Of a DNA stretch of 64,000 bases, positions 13,016 through 25,029 are shown in pieces. This DNA comes from Atherinomorus stipes (lineage: Eukaryota; Chordata; Actinopteri; Atheriniformes; Atherinidae): NCBI GenBank assembly GCA_023101725.1, contig JALJCO010012873.1, positions 186,001-250,000 of the forward strand, in the 5' to 3' direction. The position numbers were made by a program, and so were the translations under genes. Numbering within the stretch: position 1 is the stretch's first letter; each line of letters opens with the position of its first letter. Under the pieces are notes generated by a model. It was not told the DNA's origin. It saw only the letters and a program-made list of their open reading frames with translations, and made no database searches.

Positions 13016-14760
13016 TTAATGAATTGATTTTATCCGATGATTGATGCAAACGACAGAGACAAAGTCTGGACATGCTTTGACCAACTTCATGTTGACACAG
13101 TTGTAATGGGCTGCTTTTATTCACAATATTGGACAAAAAATATGTGAATGATAGCAACCTCACTGGTGGTTCAGCCCTTTTTAAAAAAAGATGCAAAAAT
13201 GTGTGGCATAACGCGGCCAATTTCAGGCCCCTTTATAGTGTACACATGCAGGAGTAAACTGATTTCCAATGGCATTACTTTAGTGTATTATCCAGAACAA
13301 TTATTGCAATTGGACCCATTTATTATCTACTCAAAAGATGGATACAGATAATTTCATCCGTCATTTGCTTCATTTACGTGGGTATTCTGAATCATGTTTG
13401 GGGCTCATGTAGATCTGTAACATGTTGGAGCAAACAGAGTAGTACTAACAGAAACTATGGGGGACAAAGCTGAGCAGTATAAATAGCCCCCCTGGGGGTC
13501 CGGGTGGTGGCAAGGACAAAAGAAGGGGGAAGACGAACGGCCGCTGTAGATGATGAGCGACCTGAGAAAGGAACAAAGAAGAAGTTGGAATGTGTTAAAT
13601 GGCTCCACAGACCACCTCCAGCTACTGCGCTGCCTCTTTTCACGTCTCCCTCTGAGAACATTATCATGATCTCCGTCACCATGTTTGCTGTTGTCTGAAA
13701 GTGACGTCAGGACTCACCATCTCAGAGCTAAACTCTGAACTGCCCTCCGGTGGATGCACTTCCTTAAAAACAAGTCAATGTATTGTCAATTATGAAATGT
13801 ACACTATTTTTCACTGCAGGGAGACCTCCTCCTTTTTTTGAACCTCTGGTACGTCATCATTTACCATTGTATCATTATTGGCCTTGAACTGCTTGGATTC
13901 CAACAACTAACTAACTAAATAAATAAATAGGGTGTTCTAAAACTTTTGACCAGTTGGAGAATGTGGAGAATGTTACAAGCTTTATTCTAACCAAACTGGA
14001 TTGAACTGGACTGCCTAAATCCAATTAATGACAGCAATGAGATGACTGTCATTAATTGGCACTACACTAATAAAACTGAACTGGTGGCTGCAGAAAGTTC
14101 ATTAGCTTTCACGTTCATTGGTCTCCAATATTCCCCTGTATGTAAAAAAAAAAAAAGAAGGAAAAACGATTAAAATGTTTGCTCTGACGCATTTACTCTA
14201 ATCCCACATGGAAGGTTTGTTTTGCCCTTGCTGACGGAATAAAATGCCTCACATCAAACATTTCTGCATAATCTGCCACATTATTATACTAGACATGTCT
14301 ATGGGCATGGCAGTCCCTTGAGTCCCTTTTTAAGTAATGTATGATTTCAGCTCCTCGCATGTCATGGCCAGAAACACAGACCAAGGATATAATGGATGAA
14401 TGGCGCTCCTGAGGCGACGGGAGCTGAAGAAAAGTCACCCACACTATCCGTCTGTTAGGGGGTTGAAACACCACTGGGATGGCCTGTTGTAAACAAGACA
14501 TACTTGTTTTACATGTAATCGCATGTGTGTGCCAGAGGCCAGTGTGTGTGACGGACATGACACACAGAGTGTGGTTTTAAGTGCTTGAACAAAAGGCAAG
14601 AGGATCTTTCTTATTGGGTTCTGGTTGTCTTCTATTAAAACTCTTAGCATGACCTGATGTGTGAGAGCAACACAAAGCGTGGATCCTGTTTAGGTTTCAG
14701 TGTGTGTCTATGGATTTCTCAGTGGATGTCCACATTAAACACTCAAATCAATTGTTAAAA

Positions 14761-15000
14761 TAGTAGTGGCTCAGGTGGTAGAGCAGGTCGTGCTGTGACC
14801 GAAGGGTCGGCGGTTGGAATCCTGCTCCCCCAGTCACACTTCCCCCTCCTTGCCTCCGGTGAGGCATCACTGCTGTTTGAGTGTGTATGAATTTTCTGGT
14901 GGTGGCTGAAGAGGCCGTTGGCACTCATTGACTGCCACATCCCCTGGAGAGTCCCAGGCCAAAGAGGGATTCAGAATTCCCCCAGTGCTCTTGCTCCCAG
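14761..15000 (+). repeat. tRNA-derived SINE
   Basis: The 5' part resembles a tRNA: box A-like GGCTCAGGTGGTAGAGC (about 14768) and box B-like GGCGGTTGGAATCC (about 14809), followed by the CCCCAGTCACACTT body seen in teleost SINEs. It is related to the minus-strand copy at 33561-34265. Not a functional tRNA gene. Confidence 0.7.
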
Positions 15001-15416
15001 TTGGATGCAACCAAAAACCCTTTAAAGGGAGGTGACCAGAAGGCATCTGAATCAGATTATCTACATCATACGCATGTATTTTTGTTTTGCAAACATACAT
15101 CTGCAAACAAACTAAAAAAAAAATTGCAACTAGTTAAACACATAAAATGCACTGCCTGGCCGAAGAAAAAGGTTGCCACCAAAAAAAGAAAAAAAGGTCA
15201 TACACTCTCGTATTTCATTGACAACCTTTAGCTTTGATTACGGCAGCATTCACTGTGGTATTGTTTTGATAAGCTTCTGCAATGTCAGCAGATTTATTTC
15301 CATCCAGTGTTGCATTAATTTTTCACCAAGATCTTGCATTGATGATGTTTGAGTCTGACCGCAGCCTCCTCCAGCACATCCCAAAGATTCTCAATGGGGT
15401 TCAGGTCTGGACTCTG

Positions 15417-16975
15417 CAGGGCTCCAGACTAACTTTCAGCACTGATTGCACCGGTGCGCCTGACTTTGTCATTTGCGTGCACCAGCAAAAAATCTAGATG
15501 CACCACAGTGTTTCCAGCATGGCTGTATGCAGCTCATTTTAATCCAGTTTAAGGATTTTCTTTTAATCATTTCACATAGACAGTGATGGTTATTGAAGTT
15601 ATTATGAACAATTATGAGGTTTAGAAGACTGTTTATCTTTAATTTTGTGGTAAAAACATTTTTAGGGGGAAGATTCACTAAACTTCATGAGACTAAACAT
15701 ATCAAACTGAAATGTTTTGAGGCTGTGAAGCTTCAGGATGGGCATATCAATACCCTGGAGTCGCTACTTCAATACCAGCCAGATAAAATATCTGAATCGA
15801 TAGTTTGAGTATCATTGCGGGTTATTGCACATTATGTTTTGGTAAATTAATGATATTACTATTACTTTTTATGTTTGAACATTTTCCAATGTAAAACATT
15901 TAAATAATCTTAACCTGTGCTTAAGTTATATGATAACTAAAATAAGTTTTTAATCTTATTTTTGTTTAATTTCTTCATCAACATAGTTTATTATTGTTTC
16001 TCAAGTTTTACTTATATTTAATATTGCCCCTGGATTCAAGACATTAATACAAACTGCAATCATGAGACTTTATTTTTATAAGGATCAAAAGTGTCCGGTA
16101 TCAATGAAGAAAGTACCATAAACTGCTGGTATCGTACCGACATGAAAAATTTCGGTATCGCACATCCCTCGCTTCCCTTTCAGATCCTAGAGCTCATTAG
16201 AGTTGGATTTCTTTATTATTACTACTAAATAACCTCTAGAACACATTAGATAATAGAACAAATAAAGAAAAGTTGCTGACTTAATTATGAAGGAGAGACG
16301 GGGAGTATTTACGGTTAATGTACACGGGTCGGGTCGCGGGTTTTAGCCTACATCCACGGGTTGGGTCCAGATTTAACCGGGAGATAACCGTGGAAACGGG
16401 TCAGGTTTTGTAATCATCAAAACAGATTCGGATGGGTGCGGGTCTGGAGCCAAAAACTGGACCTGCAGCAGGACTTTGGATCTCCGTCATGACAGGTGAT
16501 GTCACACAGACGGATGCTGCAGCGTGTCAGCGCATCCACGCTCATCCAGCGTTCTGCTTCACGTCGCTGTGACAAAACTCTTAAATTCATGAAGATATTT
16601 GATGACAACCACAAATGAGCAAAATGCACCATGTTCCACGTTTTACAATTGATTTTTTTCCACAGGTCTCGTCAGTGTTGTTCTTCACCGCAGTCCAACA
16701 TGCACCCGCTGGACTTTATTTCAAACTAAGCGCATCAGGCGTTCATGAGTTGCGTGTTCACATGTTCAGGGTGGATCAGAGCCAGTTAGAGATCAAGACT
16801 CGCACTTTCTGTGGGATTTTATCAGCGTTAATCTCTGAGCTCTGTTAAGAGGGAAATAAACACAGAAAAGACACATTTGGAGAAAATCTTTCACCTGCAC
16901 CTGCAATCTTAGGCACATCGGTGCAACCAAGAAAAAAAGTTAGGCACACTGAGCAAATTTTTAGTCGCATATGTG
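15417..16975. mobile_element. hAT-like insertion inside the Tc1 copy
   Basis: Starts CAGGGCTCCAGACTAACTTT, a hAT-type end, and breaks the Tc1 copy right after GGACTCTG. The right end around 16915-16975 has related GCACC and TTAGGCAC motifs, but a clean inverted end and 8 bp duplication were not found. It seems to contain a further MITE ending GGTATCGCACATCCCT at about 16170. Confidence 0.55.
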
Positions 16976-17555
16976 ACATATGTGTGAAAATGATGTCTCA
17001 TGCTCCCTGAACCAGTCTTTCACAGTTTGAGCCCGATGAATTCTGGCGTTGTCATTTTGGAATATGGCCTCCAGGGAAGAAACATCCATCGATGGAAAAA
17101 CCTCGTCATTCAGTAGGCCTATATTCAGTCTTTGAGCACATACTGTTGCTGAACCTAGACCTGAGCAACTGCAGCAACCCCAGATCATAATACTGCCCCC
17201 ACAGGTTTGTACAGTAGTTTGTACTGCCCCCACTAGGCATAATGCTGCATCACTTTATCTGCAACATTTCTTCCTTGCATATGATGGGTCCCCACTATCC
17301 TTCCAGTTTTTAATAATGCGTTGGACAGTTTTGAACCCAATTTTAGTAGTTTCTGAATCTCCTTACATGTTGTCTCTGCTTGATGTTGCCAATGATTTGA
17401 CCCTTCTCAGAATGACTAACATCTTTTCCACGACCACGGGATGTGTCTTTACACATGGTTGTTTAGGAAATGAGAAGCAACTTATTGCACCAGTTGGGAT
17501 TAAATAACTTGTTGCCAGCTGAAAGATAATCGCCCATGCAGTAATTATCCAATAA

Positions 17556-18115
17556 GGGCGCATTCAGAAAGCATAGTCAGCGAGTCTCAGTCAGTTTGGG
17601 GACTCGGTTCGTTTGGGGGTGGGGGTGGTCTTCCGGACCGAGATCGCATTCATGTTACACTACTGCCAAACGAGCCAAGCGGGCCAAGAATGAGAATCAG
17701 GTGGCGCTGCTTTCAGATTCACTGTTGGCGAGGACAAAACGCACAAACAAGAAGGTTCTCACAACTTCTGTTCCCTCCACAAAGCTACATTATTTTTGTA
17801 TGAGGAGCTGGATATGCTTTCATCAGATCAAATATCGATTAAAGTTTTTACTTCCTCATAGCTCCACGTGTGTTTGTTGTCGTGGTGTTTACCCACATTG
17901 TCCAACATTTGACCCACAAAGCCAATGCAATTTGTAGTCCACTTCCTGTCTTTGGTTCACTTGAATCGGACCGAGACCTGCATTTGCAGGCGGACCGAGT
18001 CCGGTTGTTTGTTCCAGATCAGAGTCCGATTGCGCATTCGCAACTCCCCTAACGAAGCGGACTTTCCGAACAAACGGACTCTGATTCGAATCAAAAAAGC
18101 TTTGTGAATGCGCCC
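17556..18115. mobile_element. PIF/Harbinger-like MITE (560 bp) inside the Tc1 copy
   Basis: Ends GGGCGCATTCAGAAAGC and GCTTTGTGAATGCGCCC, flanked by TAA at 17553-17555 and 18116-18118. Removing it and one TAA restores continuous Tc1 sequence. It shares internal motifs (GGACCGAG, GCGGACT) with the element at 21508-22129. Confidence 0.9.
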
Positions 18116-18719
18116 TAAGAGGCTTGTACCTATTTGCTTAGTTAAATCCAGGTGGCGACTTTTTTTTGGACCAACAGTGTTTCAACATCAAAACTGAACG
18201 GAAAAATTGTTGACTAAAATCAGCAAATAGGATCATATCAGCTGATGGCAGTGGAATATATTATAATGACTTTGAAATTGGCTTATTTTGACATATTCTT
18301 GGCTAGGCAATTCATTTATTATGAACTGGTTTATATAAACGGCAATCAAAATTGGACTGAAAGGTAACATGTAATGGATTTATAAATCAGAGTGCCATTG
18401 GACTATAATGAATAGGACTGAATTGAACTCCATCGGTTAAAGTGCCTTGAGATGACTTTGTTGTACAAATAGGTCAACATCACTTAGAAAATACAGGAAA
18501 AGTATAGAGCTTATCTGTAATGTTTACATTCATTTTTATTTCATTATTCATTTTTATCATTCTATATGTTCTAAGTACACCAGTGTTTTGTGCGTCCCTG
18601 TGTGTATGTGTGTATTTGTGTTTCTAGTTTTTACACATATGACCACACAGTAGGTGTGAATGTGTTAGTATGTTTTGTGTAAATGTGCTGTCATCAGTGT
18701 CTGTGTTCTTTCATGTGTC

Positions 18720-18822
18720 TATTTGGATATCTTTTAAATCTCTGTGAAGCACTTTGTGCGACCACGGTCGTTGTAAGCGTGCTATACAAATAAACTGAAC
18801 TTGAACTTGAACTTGAACTACA
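18720..18822 (+). repeat. LINE 3' end with (ACTTGA)n tail
   Basis: CTGTGAAGCACTTTGTGCGA ... GTGCTATACAAATAAA followed by several ACTTGA units. This is the usual L2/Rex1-type 3' terminus in fish; strongly 5'-truncated. Confidence 0.65.
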
Positions 18823-19129
18823 TTGGGAAATTTACAAACAAAATCTTGTTAAAATTTACACAGATTAAAATTTTAAGATGATATCATTTCCTAAAAAATC
18901 CTTAACAATAAGATGGTGCAAACATTGTTTATCAGTATGTTAATCTTTAGATTGTTAAGCAAAAAATGACTCAATATGATCACACCTTTGTATTGATTCA
19001 TGTAAACGTAGTCTTTGTATCCAAAGTGAAGATGGAAATTAACACATTCATGTTACAACTTCAGTTGTAGTTTCTACCAAAAAAAAAAAGGCTAAAATTG
19101 TAGAGAATGAAAATTTCAGGAGACGTGTG

Positions 19130-19560
19130 ACTTGAGCACTCATCATTCCAATAGCAACTTTACATTTCTTAGCATGGGAGTAAAAGCATGTCCTTTCCAT
19201 GGTGGCGGTGGACAGTCAGTGTTTTCAGTGATTGTTCTGCAGACGCCATGATCTGTGGGAGACTCGGGAGCAAGTACAGAGGGGCCTATCATTCTGCCAT
19301 GTTGTGACAGCGAGTGCCAGCTGCAATGCTCCGTCTGCTGAGAGACAGGAGTGTCTCGGTACGGCTTGACTGGCACAATGTGAAGGAAGGCTTCCTCAAG
19401 GCACTAATGTGATGGGATCCATCTCAGCAGCATTTCAAGCTCTCAGCTTCAGCTAAACTGTCAGCAGACTTCAATAATGCCCATCTCGTATGGACATGAC
19501 AAGTTACTAAACAGATATCAGGCTATTTGACACGGAGTATGAACACAAACAGACTGATTC
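19130..19560. other. Non-repetitive intronic block, possible conserved element
   Basis: High-complexity sequence without transposon ends, with balanced base composition unlike its AT-rich neighbours. Minus-strand frames give no recognisable protein. Candidate enhancer only. Confidence 0.3.
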
Positions 19561-21039
19561 AACGCTGCGGCTTTTTGAAAAGCAGTGACAGCACCTTGTT
19601 TTTGGTATTTCATACTCTAAGAGCAGAGCAGTTGACACACAGCACCTGCTACTTCACATAGAAACCCACAGTGTAGGACAGTGGATAAATCTTATGCCTC
19701 AAATAAGTCAATAGCTAATAAAAACCATTGTACAGGATAAAGAAGAACTTAGCTTTATAAGGACAAAGTTACCCAGAAGCCTGTGTTTTGTGGTTTTTAA
19801 TTATTTAAGGAGTAAAATAACCATTTTTTGGACACTTGGGGCCAATGGGAACAACTTGGAAACATAGGGAAAAATGTAATCATCTTTTAAATTGGCATGA
19901 CAAACTCACTGGGACGCAGTTGTTCATTTGCTGTGTTTATTTGAAGAGGTGGTAACTGGTACTGGGATCCTCCAACGCTAATCTCTTAGGAGTGACCAGT
20001 TTTAATGTTCCCACCAGTGGGAAGAAGTGGTCAGAAAATAAACTCATGAGCAACAAGCTCTGGCAAATTTTGCTTATATCCTGCACAGAAATTAGAATGA
20101 GGTTTTATTTAAGGATGCACAAAGACTTGAGATACTTCTGTGATTAGACGAGGAAAACAAGAAAGTCTGAGTCCAATAAGAGGTTTTTCAGCATTTAAAA
20201 CCTTTTAGCTTCACACCGACTCAACATCTGATGGTATTATGGCGTAACAGACATGATAGATAAATGTTTTGACCCATGAGAAAATGTCAAGACTCTGCTG
20301 TGTGAATTCTGCATAATAATAAAGAACATGATATTCATGTATAAACGAGATCTAAAACTCTAAAAGACAAACAAGTCGGTTCCATAAGTTTGGACACCCT
20401 TAAACTACTATAATGCTGAAGTCTCTTTTGATTTAATGGCAGCATTTCTTGTTTTCACACCTGCAGTCAAGTAAAGAAACTCTGATTAAGAATAAACAAA
20501 GTTCAGCCATCTTCACAGGGTTTTCCTGACATTTACTCAGTTTCCTGCAACAGCAGAAGCCATCAAAGGGATGTCATTGCTGTTAAGAAAAGGATACAAA
20601 ACCATTTCCACAGCTCCAGCTTACCATTGAACACCTTCATCAAAGACCTTCATCAAAACGGTGGAGACAACGGTGATATTGCAGTGAATTGGACTTTCCC
20701 CCAAACTGATGAAAAGACTAAAGGAAAACTGTCAGGGAGGCGGCCAAGAGACCTGCTGCACCACTGAAGCAGCTACGGGAAATTCTGGAAAGTTCTAGTT
20801 GTGTCTACATGTGATTCCCGTATCTGCCATATATCTGGACTCGAGAGATGGATATTGGAATCTTGTATCAAAATGGCCCCGGAGTTGAGTCCGACAGTCC
20901 ACTTGGACAAATTAGCTTCAGCCTTACTGGTTTTGAACCACAGCATCCTTTTTATTTAAGGAAAATTTCAAAGATTATATTTCCATCATAAAAAAGCACC
21001 AATAAGAGTAACAAAAAAGTATCGGGCCGATAAAAAAGG

Positions 21040-21475
21040 GAGGGGAGATCAGAATTTACTGAAAAAAATTTAGATATATATATATATTTAGAGCTAAAGA
21101 GAATCTACTTCTGGAATCGGCATGGACAGAAACTAAGAAGGGGGATGAAGGAAGTATCACCGGCAGGAAGAGGGTAGAGTAAGGAATAGCAATCGATTTT
21201 TGATGGGAGTGATTGTTTTCCTGAATGTTACCGCTTCGCGGTTATGATTAAAAGAATCGGGTACCAAAGGCGCCAAAAGAACCAGGAGGAGAGGGTTCTC
21301 CCCGAGGGGGATTTTAAAGGATACTCGACGAGGGAAACTCGGGCGGGAGTGACTCCGATCCCGAGGAAAAAAGAAAAAGGACTTACGAGACTCGAGAAAA
21401 AGAAGAGGAAAAAAAGGAGACTTAAGGGAGGAACAAAAAAAAAACAAAAAAAAAAAGGAGTAGTATAATCAATGA
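21040..21475. other. Purine-rich segment of unclear origin
   Basis: More than 400 bases with a strong excess of A and G on the plus strand, including GAAAAAGAAGAGG and long A runs near 21440. The plus frame is lysine/arginine-rich by composition only. It may be the decayed inside of a hAT-like element whose right end is CACCCATCCCTA at about 21485, or poorly resolved sequence. Confidence 0.5.
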
Positions 21476-21507
21476 ATCTTAACTCACCCATCCCTACTGG
21501 GCTCTTA

Positions 21508-22129
21508 GAGTGCATTCAAACCAGAATAGTCTGGGACCTCAGTCCGATTGGGCAAGGATTTCTGAAAAATTTCTGACCTTTCTTTGCTTCGGTTCGCGTT
21601 CAAACTGCAGTAACTGAAGCGGACCAAACCGCCTGGTTAAACCACCGTAGGTAAACAACTGCCTGCTAGGGCGCAACGCTCCCCAACACCACCACTGATG
21701 ATGGTGAAAAAGCAGGAAGATGAAGAGAAATGGACTCTGTGATTAAAGTGGAAATCTTTCTGCTTCTTATTATTTGCCCACTCCATCTCTGTCTACACAT
21801 TTTCCAGTTGTTTATTGTTGTTGTTTTGACCTGTTGTTGTTTGCTTTGTTTTCCCTCCGACCCAAACGATAATCTACTCAACTTCGTCCTCCTTCTTCTT
21901 CTTCTGCTTTATTGTGGTCCACATACATCACTTCCATTAGCTGGATAGTCCGATTGTCTGTTTGCAAGTGAACCGAGACCCCCGGCTGTCAGGCAGACCA
22001 GAGTCCACTTCTTTGGTGGGCACCAGAGTATGGTTGGCGTTCAGACTGCTCCAAACAAAGCGGACTATCTGTGGAATCAGACCACAGTCTGTTTGAAGCG
22101 GACCAAACTGCCACAGTGTGAACGCACTG
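21508..22129. mobile_element. PIF/Harbinger-like MITE inside the Tc1 copy
   Basis: Ends GAGTGCATTCAAACCAG and (reverse complement of right end) CAGTGCGTTCACACTG, flanked by TTA (left) and TTG (right), a possibly mutated 3 bp duplication. Internal GAACCGAGACC, GGACTAT and GCGGACCAAAC blocks are shared with the 17556-18115 element. Confidence 0.75.
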
Positions 22130-23559
22130 TTGAAGTTGAAGACAGACATTTTTAATGACACAAAAAAGCATCCAACCCCAGCTAGAGTCTGAAAAAAGAC
22201 AACAAAGAAAATCTACCATGTCTCCTAAAATTACGTAGGGAAACTTGTTGTGGTCAGATGAGACCAAGGTTTAACATTTTTTCGCCACAGTTCCAGAAGA
22301 AAACCCGCTTTCATCACCAGGAGAACACCATCCCCACAGTGAGGCATGGTGGTGGCAGTATCATGCCTCAGAATTGCTTTTTTTTAGCTGGAACTGGAGC
22401 TTTAGAGGAGGAAGTTCTGAATTTCCAGAATACCAGCAACTCCTGGCCCAAAACCTTCAGCGAAAACGCTGAGGAGGAATTTAACCTTCAACATGACAAC
22501 TACCACAGACAGACATCCAGAGCGACAGAGGAACGGCTACACCAGAAGAAAGCCAGAACCCAGCTCTGCAACTGGTCTACGCTCCAGTGAACATCAACAT
22601 ATGAACTGGGAAAGTCCTGAGTCACAGCCTCTCCCACTGGGATCAGCAGTCCAAGTCATGGTGACAGCTGCAACGCCTGCACTCATTTTCTACACGGATA
22701 CCAACAAAGAGAAGCAATTCTCTTCCCGGTTTTTAATTGAGGAGGAACCGTGATTGGAAAGGAGTCCCTCATTCTCGCTCCCAGGCGTAGTGGCACCGTC
22801 GGATGCAGCCCAGTAACAGCCGAGCACTTCTTCCTCTTTGCATCCATCAGGAAAGATGCTACTCTGGTTAAAGTGCCTCACACTAAGCCATGCACAAACA
22901 CACCTCCATGCAGTGAAGCACAACAGTGGAAGTTTTCTCATGGCGTTAAGTGTATGTCATTTAGTGAGCCTGGGTCTTCAATATTTCATTCATTGCACCA
23001 CACATTATTGTTTCACAGTGTGTGGATGAATCAGACAGGCAGAGCTTTTACATTCCAGCTTAAGTCTTATTGCAACAGACAGAATCGGATCAGGATGAGG
23101 TGCAACTTCAGTGGAGGAAGTGCAAGTGGAGTTTAATTGGGACAGAAAATGTCACAACTTAATGTGTAGAAAAATGGTCGCTTAACTGGTCATAGAGGGG
23201 ATAGTTACTGAGGAGCGTCACCACTGTGTGCACCAAAACAGTCACAGCATGCATATTTAAACAAGGACGGAAACAAAAGCAACAATTACCACCCACCGAT
23301 CCCTAAAATATAACACTTTAAGGAAGGAGCAGTCAAATCTATCAATCTGTCAATGAGGAAAAGAAGCATGAACGCAAACATCAAATAAATCAGATGTGGA
23401 GGGAAATATATTATTATACGTTAAAGTTTAATTACACCTTTTCTCTATTTCCATATAGTTTTCATGTTGTGAATGTTACAAAGAAAAAATCCTGATGCTC
23501 AGTTTTCTCTCGACAGCGCACCACAAAGCTGGATGTTGCAGAATGTCAGTGGGAGGCTG

Positions 23560-23890
23560 CTGATTCATTTGTTTACTAGAAATGCACCACAGGTCAGAGT
23601 GAATTAGAGGTCACAGCAGTCGAAGCTTCCGTTGCCTCCATTGAAGCAGCGGTGCTGCTTTGCTGCATGATGAGCGCGCTGTTTTGACACTCATCTGGGC
23701 CTCCTTGTTAACTCCCCCACAACAGATCTGATGCGCTCAGACAGGCCTACGCTGCATATTAGTGGGGCTGCTTGGGCTCAGATTGCACTGCAGCACACTT
23801 GGAAGGATTTAAAATGAACATGCTCGCTTGTGTCTCCCAACTGGGCCAAAGAAAAATAATTATTAATATTAGAAAGGGATTTCAGACCGC
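23560..23890. other. Non-repetitive intronic block, possible conserved element
   Basis: Balanced, high-complexity sequence with no repeat ends, followed by ATAATTATTAATATT. No coding evidence. Candidate regulatory DNA only. Confidence 0.25.
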
Positions 23891-24007
23891 AGTGGGACGG
23901 AAAGTGGACGGAAAGAACCGGTTCTTTCTGTTAGGATCACCTGAGAACTGCTTCCAGCCGACTGGATCCTCTTAGTCTCCACTCTTCTGTTTCAACCAAA
24001 GCAGTTA

Positions 24008-24505
24008 CAGTTGTGCTCAAACATTTACATCCCCTCCCAAAAGTAATAATGAATAAAAATTTGATGAAAATCATGACATTGATTTTGAACTGTGGTTCAA
24101 CAGAAATATTAAAAACAAACAACATATAAAATAACCAAAGAAACATGATGGGGCTCCTGATCCCGAACTGAACATTGAATACTGTTGAACAACACTTTGA
24201 ACCAATCACTGCAATCAGGTGTTTCTGTAACGTCCAATCAGACTTCTGCACCTGTTGACAGGTAATTTGGCCCACTGTTCATGAGCAAGGTGCTCTAATT
24301 TGTCTGGGACAGTTTTGCTTGCTTTAAAATTATTTTTTCAACTACAATTTACAATCAGTATTTTATTTAATTAAATAATAATTTAGCACATTTTTTCATA
24401 ATTTTTTTTTTTCTGAAGATTTTTCAGTTTTTTTTGTTATTTGAGTAACTATTGTGAATTTAGCCTTTGCTGTTGGGAGGTTATGTCAACATTTCAGCCC
24501 AACTG
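24008..24505. mobile_element. Non-autonomous Tc1-like element with TA duplication
   Basis: Left end CAGTTGTGCTCAAACATTTA is mirrored, with mismatches, by the right end ...TCAACATTTCAGCCCAACTG. TA lies on both sides (24006-24007, 24506-24507). Contains TTTGGCCCACTGTTCATGAG, a common Tc1 non-coding block in fish. No intact transposase. Confidence 0.7.
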
Positions 24506-24517
24506 TATAACGTTGGT

Positions 24518-25029
24518 TTAAAGGGGAAGTTTGTTTTTTTTTCTATCTGGACCTATTTTCTAGCATGAAATATGTTAATTTACTCACCCTGACAGTTTTG
24601 GTGCAACTTGAACTCCTTCGGGAGATATTTAGAGCGGCTTTTTTGTGGTGATTCATCCTTATTTACAGACATTTGCTTGTTATGGTGTCACATAATAATG
24701 ACGTCATCAAAGCAGTAAAAATGTCTGTAAATAAGGAAGATTCACCACAAAAAACCCGCTTCGAGCTCACAGGGGGGTTCGACTAATGTTTTGTCACAAA
24801 ACATTGGTGACATGAAGGAGTTTGTGGCAGATAATGCCTTATGTAGAGGCTACGCGCGGTTGCCCGCATCACTTCCATGATATTGGATATACGCTGGTCT
24901 GGAGTGGATCTAAATATCTCCCAAAGGAATTCAAGTTGCACCAAAACTGTCTGGGTGAGTAAATTAACATATTTCATGCTAGAAAATGGGTCCAGATTGA
25001 TTAAAAAAAAAAAAAAACTTCCCCTTTAA
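24518..25029. mobile_element. Foldback MITE, copy 2
   Basis: Same family as 10681-11290: TTAAAGGGGAAGTTTG at the left and ACTTCCCCTTTAA at the right, with long inverted arms. The left arm is shorter through an internal deletion. TTAA is present at both ends. It lies 11 bases after the Tc1-like element. Confidence 0.9.

Larger units (their letters stand above)
15150..18175 (-). mobile_element. Tc1-like transposon copy with two nested insertions
   Basis: A minus-strand Tc1-like copy in three pieces: about 15150-15416 (inverted end through the N-terminal region, with a CCACCTGGATTTAACTAAGC-type counterpart at 18140-18165), 16976-17555, and 18116-18175. The ends share ...GGTTGCCACC / GGTGGCGAC. 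Reverse translation of 16961-17233 gives HGGGSIMIWGC-like and ...NDNARIH.AQTVKDW, matching the second Asp region (DNA/H) of Tc1 transposases. The frame is broken. A hAT-like element and a PIF-like MITE split it. Confidence 0.8.
20375..22570 (+). mobile_element. Tc1-like transposon copy split by insertions
   Basis: The left part (20375-20870) shows the start of a Tc1-like family; the right part (about 22175-22570) encodes [19 protein letters not shown] then [11 protein letters not shown], the Tc1 catalytic core around the second Asp region, with an upstream TGGTCAGATGAGACCAAGG (SDETK) block at 22251-22269. Frames are broken. The middle holds a purine-rich segment and a PIF-like MITE. Confidence 0.75.

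Noticed and set aside
14761..14840. tRNA gene
   Set aside because: A and B box-like sequences are present but the cloverleaf does not close and a SINE body follows.
21244..21468. Lysine/arginine-rich 74-residue plus frame
   Set aside because: Product of purine-rich composition, no homology signal, inside a decayed transposon.
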